Notes under the pieces: generated by a model
Told to the model about the DNA's origin: nothing
The model's database searches: none
The model's input: the letters and a program-made list of their open reading frames with translations, nothing else
Part shown: positions 34,856 to 43,858 of the stretch, piece by piece
Position numbering within the stretch: the first letter of the stretch is position 1
Layout of the letters: every line of letters starts with the position of its first letter
Position numbers and translations under genes: made by a program
From: Bacillota bacterium
GTDB lineage: Bacteria; Bacillota; UBA4882; UBA8346
Reading direction: 5' to 3'
DNA: 64,000 nt
Assembly (NCBI GenBank): GCA_023394955.1
Contig: JAEWZY010000007.1
Coordinates: 58,997 to 122,996, forward strand

Positions 34856-36097
34856 ATGAGGATTGCTTCATTAAAGTGTTTACTTATCGTTGTAATTATG
34901 ATCGCGCTTGTATTTAGCAGCACAACTATCGTTGTCGGCGCGACAAGCAGTTCCACGTTTGATGAAACTAATGACAGTGAAACTACCTTTGCCGAAGCCG
35001 AGTCCTCCATCGAGGAAATGCTGGTAAAAGGGAAAGTTATTGAGGTGATTTCAGAAGAAGAAATTATTGATCCTCTTTCGCAACAGCCGACGACCAATCA
35101 AATTTTAAAAGTCCAAATTACTTCCGGAAAGTTTAAAGGTAAGGAATTAGCGGTTATAAACTATCAAACCGATAATCCGGTATATAATATTAAAATTGAG
35201 GAAGGTAATGGTGTTATTATTGCCCTTGAGATGGACAAAGATGGAAATAAGATCGAAGAAGCATATATCGCCGACCATCTTAGGCAGGATGAGTTATATT
35301 TTTTATTAATAATATTCGTGGTTGTGATCTTAGCGATTGGCTGGCGTAAAGGGGCTAAGACCCTCTGCGCGCTCTTGCTGACATTGATATTGATCTTGGG
35401 TGTATTACTACCCGGGTTTTTACAAGGATATAGTCCGATCTTTTTGACGGCGGTAGTTGCCTTCATCTCAACAGTGGTAACTATTCTAATCGTAGCCGGC
35501 CGTTCTTTGAAAGCTATTACAGCGATTGTCGGCACTTTGGGTGGGGTGGCCGTGGCTGGTTTCTTAGCTTTCATAGTAGGGAACGCAGCCTACCTTACTG
35601 GTTTTGGTTCCGAAGAGGCAGCGATGTTATTATATATTCCGCAAGCAGCCAACTTAGATATTAAGGGATTGCTCTTTGCGGGAATTATCATCGGCGCTCT
35701 GGGGGCGTCAATGGATGTAAGCATGTCGATTGCCTCAGCGGTTGAGGAAGTAAAACGGGTCTGTCCGGAGTTGGGAATTTGGCGGCTATTTCAGTCCGGA
35801 ATGAATGTCGGGCGGGATGTGACGGGGACCATGGCTAATACGTTAATCTTGGCTTATACCGGTAGTTCGCTTCAGTTGATTTTGATATTTATGGCTTATA
35901 AGGAGAGTTTGTTAAAGATTTTTAATTTAGATATGATCGCCTCTGAGATAGTCAGATCTTTATCCGGGAGTATCGGGATGATTATGGTAATTCCGCTGAC
36001 CTCGATCATCGCGGCGGTTCTATATGGAAGGAAGAAGAAGCTTAACCAGGAAGAACATCTCGAGGCCGGACAAGCGGTAAGAGGCAAAGAATGTTGA
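34856..36097 (+). CDS. YibE/F family membrane protein
   Basis: 413 residues: an N-terminal hydrophobic segment, an extracytoplasmic beta-rich part of about 120 residues (VKGKVIEVISEEEIIDPL, then GNGVIIALEMDKDG), and a membrane domain of about seven helices that begins LLIIFVVVILAIGWRKG. The block GALGASMDVSMSIASAVEEVKR with GRDVTGTMANTLILAYTG identifies the YibE/F family, a conserved Firmicute membrane protein of unknown transport or signalling role. ATG 34856 lies five bases after CTGGAGG; GTG 34853 is too near. A terminator follows directly. Confidence 0.88.
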   Translation: MRIASLKCLLIVVIMIALVFSSTTIVVGATSSSTFDETNDSETTFAEAESSIEEMLVKGKVIEVISEEEIIDPLSQQPTTNQILKVQITSGKFKGKELAVINYQTDNPVYNIKIEEGNGVIIALEMDKDGNKIEEAYIADHLRQDELYFLLIIFVVVILAIGWRKGAKTLCALLLTLILILGVLLPGFLQGYSPIFLTAVVAFISTVVTILIVAGRSLKAITAIVGTLGGVAVAGFLAFIVGNAAYLTGFGSEEAAMLLYIPQAANLDIKGLLFAGIIIGALGASMDVSMSIASAVEEVKRVCPELGIWRLFQSGMNVGRDVTGTMANTLILAYTGSSLQLILIFMAYKESLLKIFNLDMIASEIVRSLSGSIGMIMVIPLTSIIAAVLYGRKKKLNQEEHLEAGQAVRGKEC

Positions 36098-36101
36098 GTG
36101 A

Positions 36102-36125
36102 AATCCGGAGCTAGCTCCGGATTTT
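36102..36125 (+). terminator. Terminator of the yibE/F-type gene
   Basis: AATCCGGAGCTAGCTCCGGATTTT is centred on a perfect GAGCTAGCTC palindrome and ends in T residues. Confidence 0.85.
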
Positions 36126-36293
36126 ATATTTGTTAAATAGTGTAATCAGGTTTCAGCCCTATTAAAAGCACTTTACGGCGTATTTTAGAAAATCGGGGAA
36201 GCCGGGAACTAATGGAGATGGTTCACGCGGGGTGATCTTGTTATAGAAAGGTTGATTTTATTAAATACTATCTCCGTTAGGAGGTGAGTATAG

Positions 36294-36476
36294 GTGGAGA
36301 AAAAGATCGGGGAAGAACCCGACCGGGAGTTGCAAGATTTACAAGATATACCGGAGATCAAAGCGCCTTTGACGAATGAAACCGGAGCCGTGAAAAAGCC
36401 CAAGAAAAAGGCGGATGATTTTGCCGGGGAGCCGGAGGTAGATCCGGGGATCGATTATATGCGGTGGTCTGAATGA
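36294..36476 (+). CDS. Small acidic hypothetical protein
   Basis: 60 residues beginning with GTG, with AGGAGGTG five to eleven bases upstream. Strongly charged and without hydrophobic core (KKIGEEPDRELQDLQDIPE, KKPKKKADDFAGEPEVDPG), so probably disordered. No family recognised. It has its own strong terminator, which supports it being a real single gene. Confidence 0.6.
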   Translation: MEKKIGEEPDRELQDLQDIPEIKAPLTNETGAVKKPKKKADDFAGEPEVDPGIDYMRWSE

Positions 36477-36484
36477 AAACAAGG

Positions 36485-36512
36485 CCGGCCCAAAAGTTTT
36501 GGGCCGGTTTAT
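36485..36512 (+). terminator. Terminator of 36294-36476
   Basis: CCGGCCCAAAA and TTTTGGGCCGG form an 11-bp stem, followed by TTTATTAT. Confidence 0.85.
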
Positions 36513-36576
36513 TATGCTCGTAATAATCATTTTTTCCTTTTTACATTGCAATTAGAAGCGCAATGCTTAAAAAGAC

Positions 36577-37086
36577 TTAAGGAAAAAGTCCGGCAATTTT
36601 TTTACAAAACACCACAATCTGCTCCGGCGTGGTCTGGGCGGGGATGCTCCGGGTGGCAGGGCCATAGACAACCACCAGATACCGGCAAGCGGGGTTTCCG
36701 GTGAAGGATTGCCCGTTTTCCAGCACGATTTGGGTTGAGGGAGCGATATTCAGTTTTAACATGCCGTCGCTGCTTACTAAGTCTTCATTAAAAAAGTCGA
36801 CTTTTACATTTTGATGTGGCACGGCCCGCGCCATAACAATGGCTTGATATTGGGGTGGGTAGATTAAGGGCATAGGGGCGTTGGCATCGTAAAACCCGGT
36901 GACCATATCTCCAGTACGGACCATTACATGATCCACAAAATAAGTCTCCGGCGACACTACAAAATTGGCTATTTCTCCGTCCATCTTTTGGATGGAGATT
37001 AATTTATAACAGCCCATCTCTCCGGGAGCTGTAAAAAAATCATTGATCGAAACAGTAATACCGCTGATAGATTGAAAATCCTTCAT
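36577..37086 (-). CDS. Conserved Firmicute protein of unknown function (beta-rich)
   Basis: 169 residues, soluble and beta-rich. VVSPETYFVDHVMVRTGDMVTGFYD and PMPLIYPPQYQAIVMA resemble a short protein I have seen in clostridia and relatives with unassigned function; the arrangement suggests an OB-like nucleic-acid or ligand-binding barrel (inference). ATG 37086 follows GGAGGGG; the frame upstream to 37146 has no such site. Confidence 0.65.
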   Translation of the reverse strand: MKDFQSISGITVSINDFFTAPGEMGCYKLISIQKMDGEIANFVVSPETYFVDHVMVRTGDMVTGFYDANAPMPLIYPPQYQAIVMARAVPHQNVKVDFFNEDLVSSDGMLKLNIAPSTQIVLENGQSFTGNPACRYLVVVYGPATRSIPAQTTPEQIVVFCKKIAGLFP

Positions 37087-37385
37087 TCGTACCCCTCCAT
37101 AACCTTTGTTACTATAGCATATGTGTCTGGAGCTCAGTATGGTCATTCTTAACTATAAACAACCTCAAGGCCGCTTAAGATAAGACGAGGGATCTTGTTA
37201 ATAATTGCTATTTGAATCTCAACTATTGTTAATCGGTAGGCGGCTATCCGGGCTAATTATCAGTAACAACTATTTCCGAAAATTAAATATGAAGGAAAAA
37301 ATTTACTGGTAATTAGCAGGAAATTCTTTAAACATGACGAATTTTTAGAAAGTCAATGTTTAAAAGCTTAATGAGGTGAGAGAAT

Positions 37386-37535
37386 TTGTCCATTTTTATT
37401 AAAAATGATACAATAGAAAGCGAAACAATTAAACCAAGGCAGATGGTTAATAAGAACGACGGGAAACATAAGCCGCAGATTTTAGAGTTCACCATGGCCG
37501 ATGGAGGTTGTTTTGAAGTTGATGGTCAAAAATGA
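37386..37535 (+). CDS. Short gene translationally coupled to 37532-38383
   Basis: A 49-residue product starting at TTG, with GAGGTG seven bases upstream. It is hydrophilic (SIFIKNDTIESETIKPRQM...LEFTMADGGCFEVDGQK). Its TGA overlaps the ATG of the next gene in the form ATGA, which is strong evidence for translation. No family recognised. Confidence 0.5.
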   Translation: MSIFIKNDTIESETIKPRQMVNKNDGKHKPQILEFTMADGGCFEVDGQK

Positions 37536-38383
37536 TCAAACGAAAAGGTACTAGTTGGTTATATATCAGAAATTTTTTATTTGTGTCCTTACCGGCGATT
37601 ATTACTTTTTTTACTAAGGATGAAACCAACTTTCAAGTAATTGCCGGAACCTTACAAATACCACGAAAAATCAATTTTATCATCAGATTTAGTCTCGGTT
37701 TGTTGGCGGTATTACTCCAAGTCTGTATCGGCTGGCGAATCATCAGGTTGAACATTAAACGGGACCAACTTTTCAAATACTCCTTAAATTATTTAAAAGT
37801 CCATAAGCTGGTGTCATTAGATAAAATCGGCCAGGCAATAAAATCAGAAGAGCGAAATATAATTAAAGAAGATCGTAATATCGTTAGATTACAGAAGAAA
37901 AATCTCAAATGCATCGATGTCAAAGTCTATCTTTCATATCGAAACCCGGTTAATATATGTTTAGAAATAATTTCCTTGGGAATTATAAAAGCCAAGACTA
38001 CCTTCTTTGAGAATAAAATCAAAGAGTTCGGACAACAGCGTGAGACCGATTTGACTTTTGAAGTCTACCCCAAACCTCAAGGCCTCATCGGAAAATGTTT
38101 TGCGGAAGGTTCAGTCTGTATCGCCAAAGATTTTAACCCCAATCTCAAGTCGTTGAACCTAGCAGCGCATCAAATAGATAAATTATTAGACGTTAAATTT
38201 TACGCCTGTTGTCCCGTTTATTTGACCAGGCGAAAGATAGCCGCGATCTTGGTTTTCGAGTCGAGGGTGCCAATCCAGTATGATGATAGGTTAAATAAGC
38301 TCTTTCATCAGAAAATGAGAGAATACCGTGATCAACTGGAACTGGAATTTCCGATAATTTTTAAAAGAGCTGAAGGTGAATGA
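37532..38383 (+). CDS. Membrane-anchored protein with GAF-like cytoplasmic domain
   Basis: 283 residues. Two membrane helices (about 10-27 and 50-70) are followed by a basic helical linker (KSEERNIIKEDRNIVRLQKK) and a soluble domain. That domain reads PQGLIGKCFAEGSVCIAKDF, later FYACCPVYL and AAILVFES, which is the strand pattern of a GAF domain. No output module is present, so it may be a sensor that works with a partner, perhaps the two small proteins flanking it. ATGA overlap upstream and an overlap downstream define a three-gene operon. Confidence 0.6.
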   Translation: MIKRKGTSWLYIRNFLFVSLPAIITFFTKDETNFQVIAGTLQIPRKINFIIRFSLGLLAVLLQVCIGWRIIRLNIKRDQLFKYSLNYLKVHKLVSLDKIGQAIKSEERNIIKEDRNIVRLQKKNLKCIDVKVYLSYRNPVNICLEIISLGIIKAKTTFFENKIKEFGQQRETDLTFEVYPKPQGLIGKCFAEGSVCIAKDFNPNLKSLNLAAHQIDKLLDVKFYACCPVYLTRRKIAAILVFESRVPIQYDDRLNKLFHQKMREYRDQLELEFPIIFKRAEGE

Positions 38384-38384
38384 G

Positions 38385-38585
38385 ATGTATATTGCCAAGG
38401 AACTACCGCTTCCCAGAGCTAGTCGGAATTTATTATTTAACCCAAGCGAGCTTTATTCCGGTGAGATTGACGTATTAGAAACCGCTGACGGATTAATAGT
38501 CAAGACTAAAAAAACTTTATGCATTAACCGAAAATCGGGTATCCAAAAGATGGTAGAGCAAAGTGAATGTAAGGGTGTGAAATGA
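38385..38585 (+). CDS. Hypothetical small protein, third gene of the GAF-like operon
   Basis: 66 residues; AAGGTG inside the end of the previous gene precedes ATG 38385, two bases after the previous stop. GTG 38376 is an alternative start overlapping the previous gene. Soluble, with a short beta section (SGEIDVLETADGLIVKTKKT). No family recognised. Confidence 0.5.
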   Translation: MYIAKELPLPRASRNLLFNPSELYSGEIDVLETADGLIVKTKKTLCINRKSGIQKMVEQSECKGVK

Positions 38586-38705
38586 GGCTTACAAGGTTTC
38601 ACTGGATAGGATTATTAAAGCTAAGAAGATTAGAGGGGATTTTTCCTTGATTTTTCGTTAAAAAAATTTTTAAAAGAAGAAGGAAAATTATTTAAAGTAT
38701 AGAAA

Positions 38706-38728
38706 TACTTTTTTAAATTAAAAAACAA
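38706..38728. promoter_or_regulatory. ROK-type operator, copy 1
   Basis: Near-palindromic AT-rich core TTTTTTAAATTAAAAAA preceded by TAC and followed by CAA. Identical over 23 bp to the site at 38779-38801, 73 bp away, which is close to seven helical turns. Confidence 0.7.
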
Positions 38729-38778
38729 AGCCTAAAATTCATTGGCTGCAAAGTAACATAAAGTTTTTTGTCGCAAGT

Positions 38779-38801
38779 TACTTTTTTAAATTAAAAAACA
38801 A
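38779..38801. promoter_or_regulatory. ROK-type operator, copy 2
   Basis: Second exact 23-bp copy with core TTTTTTAAATTAAAAAA. It ends 18 bp before the start codon of the ROK repressor gene. Members of the NagC/XylR group bind AT-rich palindromes of this kind and loop DNA between paired sites. Confidence 0.7.
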
Positions 38802-38819
38802 TTTAAGGATGGAATTCGA

Positions 38820-40043
38820 GTGCGAAAGGCAAGTAATAGTAAGGACTTAAAAATTTCAAACCGTCTCTTGGTAAGAGATACAATTCGGCGGAAGGGATTA
38901 ATCGCCCGCTATGAACTTGCCAAGGAGACCGGGTTAACCCCACCTACAGTCACTGTAATCGTCAACGAGTTGATTAGGGATGAAGTTGTGCGGGAGGTCG
39001 GTCGCGGCGAGTCGAACGGAGGCCGAAGGCCGGTAATGTTGGAGTTGAACCCCAAAGCCGCTCTGGTATTCGCGGTTCGGATTCAGCGGGGTGAAGCGGT
39101 GACCGCAATCTTTGATTTGATTGGAAACATATTGAACCAGTATTCTCAAACCGTAAACACCACTTCACCCCAGGAACTGATTGAAGTGATCGGCGAATCT
39201 TACGACTGGTTAGTGCAGAATACCGCGCTTGATAAAAAACTTGTACTTTGGTGTGGTATTGCCACTCCCGGCTTGGTAGATACCGGCCGTGGAGTAGTTG
39301 AACGCTCTTCTAACTTAGGCTGGGAGAAAGTCCCGTTAGGGGAATTGCTGTCAAAACGCCTTGACGGACTACCGGTGCACGTTGAAAACATTTCAAACTC
39401 GGCTGCTTTAGCCGAAGAAGAATTCGGCAGGGGTCGGGGTTCCACTAACCTGATTTATCTCAATCTTTCAGTTGGTATCGGCGCCGGTATAATTTTAAAT
39501 AAAGAAATTTACCGTGGTTTTCGCGGGTATGCCGGAGAGATCGGCCATATGACCTTGATACCGGAAAACGGGCCTCCATGCGCCTGCGGTTCCAGTGGTT
39601 GTTTTGAAGCGATATGCGGAACTAGCGCGATTTTAGAAAGGGTAAAAGCGGAAATCGATGATGAACTTTTGGAACAATTAGGAGTTGCCAGATCAACATT
39701 AACTTTTCAAAAGTTGCTTTACCCGCCGCTACGGGATGTTCCAGAGGTGAAGAGGGTTTTAAAGCGCTGTGGTTCCTATACGGGTATTGCTATTGGAAAT
39801 CTAATCAATTTATTTAACCTCGATACCGTGGTTTTAGGTGGAGAATTAGCCCAAACGGGCGATGTGTTTTTGAATGAAGTTTTAGCTGTGGTCGGACAGA
39901 GAGTTTTCCCGGAAATCAGAGAGGGCGTCAGGATAACCTGTTCCAATTTAAAGGAAGACCCGCCGCTGAAAGGGATTTACGCTTTGGTGCTTAAGAAAAT
40001 TTTTGCTACTCCAGATTGGTTTGAGAGCGATTCCCGGGTGTAG
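38820..40043 (+). CDS. ROK family transcriptional repressor (NagC/XylR type)
   Basis: 407 residues: N-terminal winged helix (RYELAKETGLTPPTVTVIVNEL) followed by a ROK sugar-kinase-like sensor domain. Sensor landmarks are CGIATPGLVDTGRG, the sugar-binding ENISNSAALAEEEFGRGRG, VGIGAGIILN, EIGHM and the zinc site CACGSSGCFE. It starts with GTG and has AAGGATGG upstream. Two identical palindromic sites just before it indicate autoregulation. It heads the amino-sugar operon and probably responds to a phosphorylated amino sugar such as GlcNAc-6-P. Confidence 0.92.
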   Translation: MRKASNSKDLKISNRLLVRDTIRRKGLIARYELAKETGLTPPTVTVIVNELIRDEVVREVGRGESNGGRRPVMLELNPKAALVFAVRIQRGEAVTAIFDLIGNILNQYSQTVNTTSPQELIEVIGESYDWLVQNTALDKKLVLWCGIATPGLVDTGRGVVERSSNLGWEKVPLGELLSKRLDGLPVHVENISNSAALAEEEFGRGRGSTNLIYLNLSVGIGAGIILNKEIYRGFRGYAGEIGHMTLIPENGPPCACGSSGCFEAICGTSAILERVKAEIDDELLEQLGVARSTLTFQKLLYPPLRDVPEVKRVLKRCGSYTGIAIGNLINLFNLDTVVLGGELAQTGDVFLNEVLAVVGQRVFPEIREGVRITCSNLKEDPPLKGIYALVLKKIFATPDWFESDSRV

Positions 40044-40072
40044 CTAATCTTTTAACATTGGAGGAGATCGTC

Positions 40073-41293
40073 ATGGGAAGGATCGCTCTTGTTAATGGAA
40101 ATGTGTTAACTCCGATCCGGCAAATTTCTAACGGAACTATCATTATTAATGGGAAGGTTATCGAGGATTATGGTCTAGACGGGCGGGTTAATATTCCAAA
40201 TGACGCTAAAGTTATTAATCTCGAAGGTTTAAATGTTAGCCCGGGTTTTATTGATTTACATATTCACGGGGCATGGGGCGGCGATGTTATGTCCGCTTCA
40301 TTAACGGATCTTGAAAAAATAGCCGGCGGCTTGGTGAAAACCGGAGTCACCGCTTTCCTTCCCACGACATTAACGGCGCCTTTCGATAAGTTGGAACAAA
40401 TCGTTAACTGTATTGAGCGTGCGGCGGAAAAAAATAATGAAAATGGGGCGAAAATTATCGGAGTACATTTGGAAGGCCCCTATTTAAACCGAAACCAACA
40501 GGGAGCCCAAAACCCGGAGTGGATTATCAAACCTAAACATGAAGAATATTGTGCTTTTTTAGCTCGACATCCAATAATTAAGCGTATGTCGGCGGCTCCG
40601 GAGATCTCCGGGGGATTGGAACTGGGTTTGGAATTGCAACGGCGTGGAATCGTGGCATCAATCGCCCATTCAGACGCAACTTATCAAGAGGTTCTCCAAG
40701 CGATCGAACATGGTTATTCACATGTAACACATATCTTTTCCGGGATGTCCGGTTTGCAGAGAATTAACGCCTACCGGGTTCCGGGAGTTATTGAATCGAC
40801 TTTACTAATTGATGATTTGACCACTGAGATAATAGCCGACGGGCACCATCTTCCACCAAGTCTAATTTGGCTTGTTATCAAAAGTAAAGGTTTGGAAAAC
40901 ATTTGTCTGGTAACTGATTCAATGTCCGCTGCAGGCTTGGGCCCCGGGCAATACGAATTGGGTGGTCTCAAAGTAATTGTGGAAGATGATATTCCTGAGA
41001 ACTATGAGATTAAAACTCAAAGTGGTAATTTGGTCGCTAAATTGGTTGACCGGAGCGCCTTTGCAAGTAGCGTGGCCACTATGAACCAAATGGTACGCAA
41101 TATGACTGAATTAATTGGACTTAGTCTTCAAGATGCCATTAAGTTGGTCACCTTTAATCCGGCATTGATGCAAAAGGTTGATGGGGATATTGGAATAATT
41201 GCCAAAGGAAAACGGGCTGACCTGGTTGTATTTAACGATTCAATTGAAATCGCCATGACAATGATTGACGGTAAAATTGTTTACCAAAAGTAG
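40073..41293 (+). CDS. nagA: N-acetylglucosamine-6-phosphate deacetylase
   Basis: Amidohydrolase-superfamily enzyme of 406 residues that removes acetate from GlcNAc-6-P. Metal and substrate motifs are present: GFIDLHIHGAWGGD, GVHLEGPYLN with the metal Glu, IAHSDATYQE, SHVTHIFSGMSG (NA-substrate loop variant) and the catalytic Asp in LVTDSMSAAG. GGAGGAG lies six bases before ATG 40073; TTG 40058 would overlap it. The HxH is HIH and the FSGM segment replaces the usual FNAM, so substrate preference could differ from the standard enzyme. Confidence 0.92.
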   Translation: MGRIALVNGNVLTPIRQISNGTIIINGKVIEDYGLDGRVNIPNDAKVINLEGLNVSPGFIDLHIHGAWGGDVMSASLTDLEKIAGGLVKTGVTAFLPTTLTAPFDKLEQIVNCIERAAEKNNENGAKIIGVHLEGPYLNRNQQGAQNPEWIIKPKHEEYCAFLARHPIIKRMSAAPEISGGLELGLELQRRGIVASIAHSDATYQEVLQAIEHGYSHVTHIFSGMSGLQRINAYRVPGVIESTLLIDDLTTEIIADGHHLPPSLIWLVIKSKGLENICLVTDSMSAAGLGPGQYELGGLKVIVEDDIPENYEIKTQSGNLVAKLVDRSAFASSVATMNQMVRNMTELIGLSLQDAIKLVTFNPALMQKVDGDIGIIAKGKRADLVVFNDSIEIAMTMIDGKIVYQK

Positions 41294-41320
41294 TTGGATA
41301 ACTTGACGGGGGTATTCGAA

Positions 41321-42184
41321 GTGAAAGTTGGAGTGGTCGGCTTAAGCCTCAGTTTGTTGGATTTTACGGATTTATTGGATTTTATCCGGGATGTCGGCGG
41401 AAGTTGTCTTGAACTGTGTACGGTGAAAGGCGCGCACAATAATACTTTAGACTTAAGTGCCGGAAACCTGATGAAGGTAAAAAAAAATGTGAGCGACCGT
41501 GGGCTGCTCATCACCTCGGTAGCAGGTTATAATGACTTCACCTTACCGAATTTACAGGAACTTAAAAATCAGGTAGAACAATTAAGATGGTACTGTCAAC
41601 TTGCGGTAGATTTGGATGTGAAGGTTGTCAGGGTTTTAAGCGGGGATAATCAAAGCGGAGAACTTCGGTCTGAGTATCTATCGAACATAATTACTGGAAT
41701 GAAAATGGCAGTGGGAATGGCAGAGGAATTAGATCTGACTCTTGCCCTGGAAAACCACGGCTGCTTGGTCAATGATGCTCCCGCTTTGCTTCAAATATTG
41801 AACGAAGTCGCTTCTGAAAGGTTAAAAATAACACTTGATACCGGCAATTTTGTATGGGCCGGCCATAGTTTGGCAGATAGTTATCGCTATTTTGAGATGC
41901 TCGCCCCATATATTGCCAATGTGCATTTAAAGGATTTTATCTCTGAAAACGGCCAAGTAAGGTTCGTTCCCTTAGGTCAAGGAATGTTGGATTTTAATCA
42001 ATTATTCCAAATTTTACAGGCGGTAGGGTATCAAGAGACGTTTTTATGCGAATATGAGGGGGCCGGAGAACCGAAAAATTTCCTGAAAGAAGGCAGTTTT
42101 AATCGGAAGCGTTTGGTCGTCGAACTAAAACAAGGTACAAAAGAGAGTCTTGACTATATTAGATCAATTTTCAAAGGATCGTGA
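41321..42184 (+). CDS. Sugar phosphate isomerase/epimerase family protein (xylose isomerase-like TIM barrel)
   Basis: 287 residues of the AP-endonuclease-2/IolE-like TIM barrel. Divalent metal ligands are visible: Glu in LALENHG, Asp in ITLDTGNF, His in NVHLKDF and Glu in LCEYEG. Members isomerise or epimerise sugars and keto-inositols. GTG 41321 has GGGGG upstream; TTG 41294 directly at the nagA stop has none. In this operon it may move the keto group of an oxidised amino sugar made by the dehydrogenase at 46906 (inference). Confidence 0.85.
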   Translation: MKVGVVGLSLSLLDFTDLLDFIRDVGGSCLELCTVKGAHNNTLDLSAGNLMKVKKNVSDRGLLITSVAGYNDFTLPNLQELKNQVEQLRWYCQLAVDLDVKVVRVLSGDNQSGELRSEYLSNIITGMKMAVGMAEELDLTLALENHGCLVNDAPALLQILNEVASERLKITLDTGNFVWAGHSLADSYRYFEMLAPYIANVHLKDFISENGQVRFVPLGQGMLDFNQLFQILQAVGYQETFLCEYEGAGEPKNFLKEGSFNRKRLVVELKQGTKESLDYIRSIFKGS

Positions 42185-42476
42185 CAGTAAACGATACCTT
42201 AAAGCGAGGTGATTTCAGATTAATTCCTTTTACAACAATACACTTAAAACTCTGGTTTAAAAATCGATACTTTAATTAGAAGATGAAGGTTTTAAGTCGA
42301 CACCGATAAATTTTCATCGCTCACCACGAAACTTGACGTTGTTACGTTGTCTTGATTTTAAATCGCGACGCGGCATAAATATAAAAATTTTAAATCCGAG
42401 CAGTTGTTGGTTTGTAAATTGGAATTAATCAAAGTAATGAAACTGTTTTGAAATACATTAAAAGGAGGGTTTTCAA
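42185..42476 (+). other. Intergenic region before the ABC importer genes
   Basis: 292 bp without a gene. Its size within an operon of otherwise closely packed genes suggests a second promoter or processing site for the binding-protein gene; no clear operator or terminator is visible, and the ROK site is not repeated here. Confidence 0.35.
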
Positions 42477-43769
42477 GTGAGAAATAAAAAGGTTACAATG
42501 CTGCTTTTACTGGTCCTGGTGGTTTTCAGCACGATGAATGTAGCACAGGTCAGCGCCAAAAACAAGAAGATTTCCGTATGGATCGGCTGGTCTCAGCTAA
42601 TGCCGGTCTATCAAGAGGCGGTGGCCGACTATAAAAAGAAAACCGGCACCGATGTTGAAGTCCTCGCTTTTCCATTAAGGGAGTTTGAAAGAAAACTAGC
42701 GGTATCATTACCGGCTGGAAATGCCCCTGATATTTTTGTAACATCCGAATACATCATTCCTCAATACATTGAAGCCGGTTTTGTTTCGGAACCGCCGAAG
42801 GAAATAACTAAATTCATTAATTCTTCTTTTGACCCGATGACTTTGGAACTTAATACCTTTAATAAGAAGATTTATGGTGTCCCGCAAATCGGTATCGCCC
42901 GAATCCTTTACTGGAACAAGGGTTTGTTTAAACAAGCCGGCTTGACAAACGCCCCGAAGGATTGGAATGAATTAGTTGACTATGCCAAGAAACTTACGGT
43001 TTATGACGATAAAGGCAAAGTGGTCCGGACCGGTATCAGTTTACGTAAATTCGGCGGTGGGTCCGGAGTTACCGAGAAGTTTCAAATTTTCTTAGCCAGC
43101 GCCGGTGGGAATATTCTCACTAAAACCTCCAATGGTAAATGGCGCGCCGCTTATAATGATGAAGCGGGAAGAGCGACCCTCAAATTGTATATCGACCTGA
43201 TTCATAAGTATAAGACGGATAGTTTTGACACGAAACAAGATACCGAAGCTTTTGCTTTAGGACATACCGCCATGTTTATTCGGGAAGTTTGGCCGATTCC
43301 TTATTTTAAGACCACAGCACCGAATATTAGCTTCGGTACTACTACTATTCCAGGCAAAGCAGCCGGGAGATCGGGCACGGTTTATTCCACCGAGTCCGCC
43401 TTTGTCCCTAAGAGCAGCAAAAATGCTAAAGCTGCTTGGGATTTCGTAATGTTCTTCAACGAAAAAAAGTATATGCGAATGATGCTTGAAGATATCGGCT
43501 GGCCTGTTCCCCGAACCAATATCGACTTTTCCGATATCTATAAACGAGAACCGGCCTATTCAGCCGCTATGGAACGGCCCCAAGGATACGTATTATCCAC
43601 TTATCCCCCAATCGCCCCTGCCGATGAGATTTGGACCAAACTTGGCGAGCGTTTGGAAGCGGCTTTCCGCGATTCATCTTTAGTGGACAATCCGGATGGC
43701 ATTAAAAAAGTCTTAGATGACGCCGTTAAAGAAACCAACAAAATATTACAAGATAACGGACTTTATTAA
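42477..43769 (+). CDS. ABC transporter sugar-binding protein (family 1 extracellular solute-binding)
   Basis: 430 residues with a signal peptide (hydrophobic core about 5-21, cleavage probably after VSA). The mature protein has the maltose-binding-protein-like layout: KISVWIGWSQLMPVYQEAVADYKKKTG, APDIFVTSEYIIPQYIEAGF, IYGVPQIGIARILYWNKGLFKQAG. No lipobox Cys. It starts with GTG after AAAGGAGGG. Together with the next two genes it forms a carbohydrate ABC importer without its own ATPase, which in this family is usually a shared MsmK-type protein encoded elsewhere. Confidence 0.92.
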   Translation: MRNKKVTMLLLLVLVVFSTMNVAQVSAKNKKISVWIGWSQLMPVYQEAVADYKKKTGTDVEVLAFPLREFERKLAVSLPAGNAPDIFVTSEYIIPQYIEAGFVSEPPKEITKFINSSFDPMTLELNTFNKKIYGVPQIGIARILYWNKGLFKQAGLTNAPKDWNELVDYAKKLTVYDDKGKVVRTGISLRKFGGGSGVTEKFQIFLASAGGNILTKTSNGKWRAAYNDEAGRATLKLYIDLIHKYKTDSFDTKQDTEAFALGHTAMFIREVWPIPYFKTTAPNISFGTTTIPGKAAGRSGTVYSTESAFVPKSSKNAKAAWDFVMFFNEKKYMRMMLEDIGWPVPRTNIDFSDIYKREPAYSAAMERPQGYVLSTYPPIAPADEIWTKLGERLEAAFRDSSLVDNPDGIKKVLDDAVKETNKILQDNGLY

Positions 43770-43858
43770 GTTTAAATCTCAGTTACTGCCTGGGATGAAT
43801 CAGAATCATCCCGGGCAACTTTCTAAGAATAAGGCCAAAAAATGCTGGGGGGATATTA

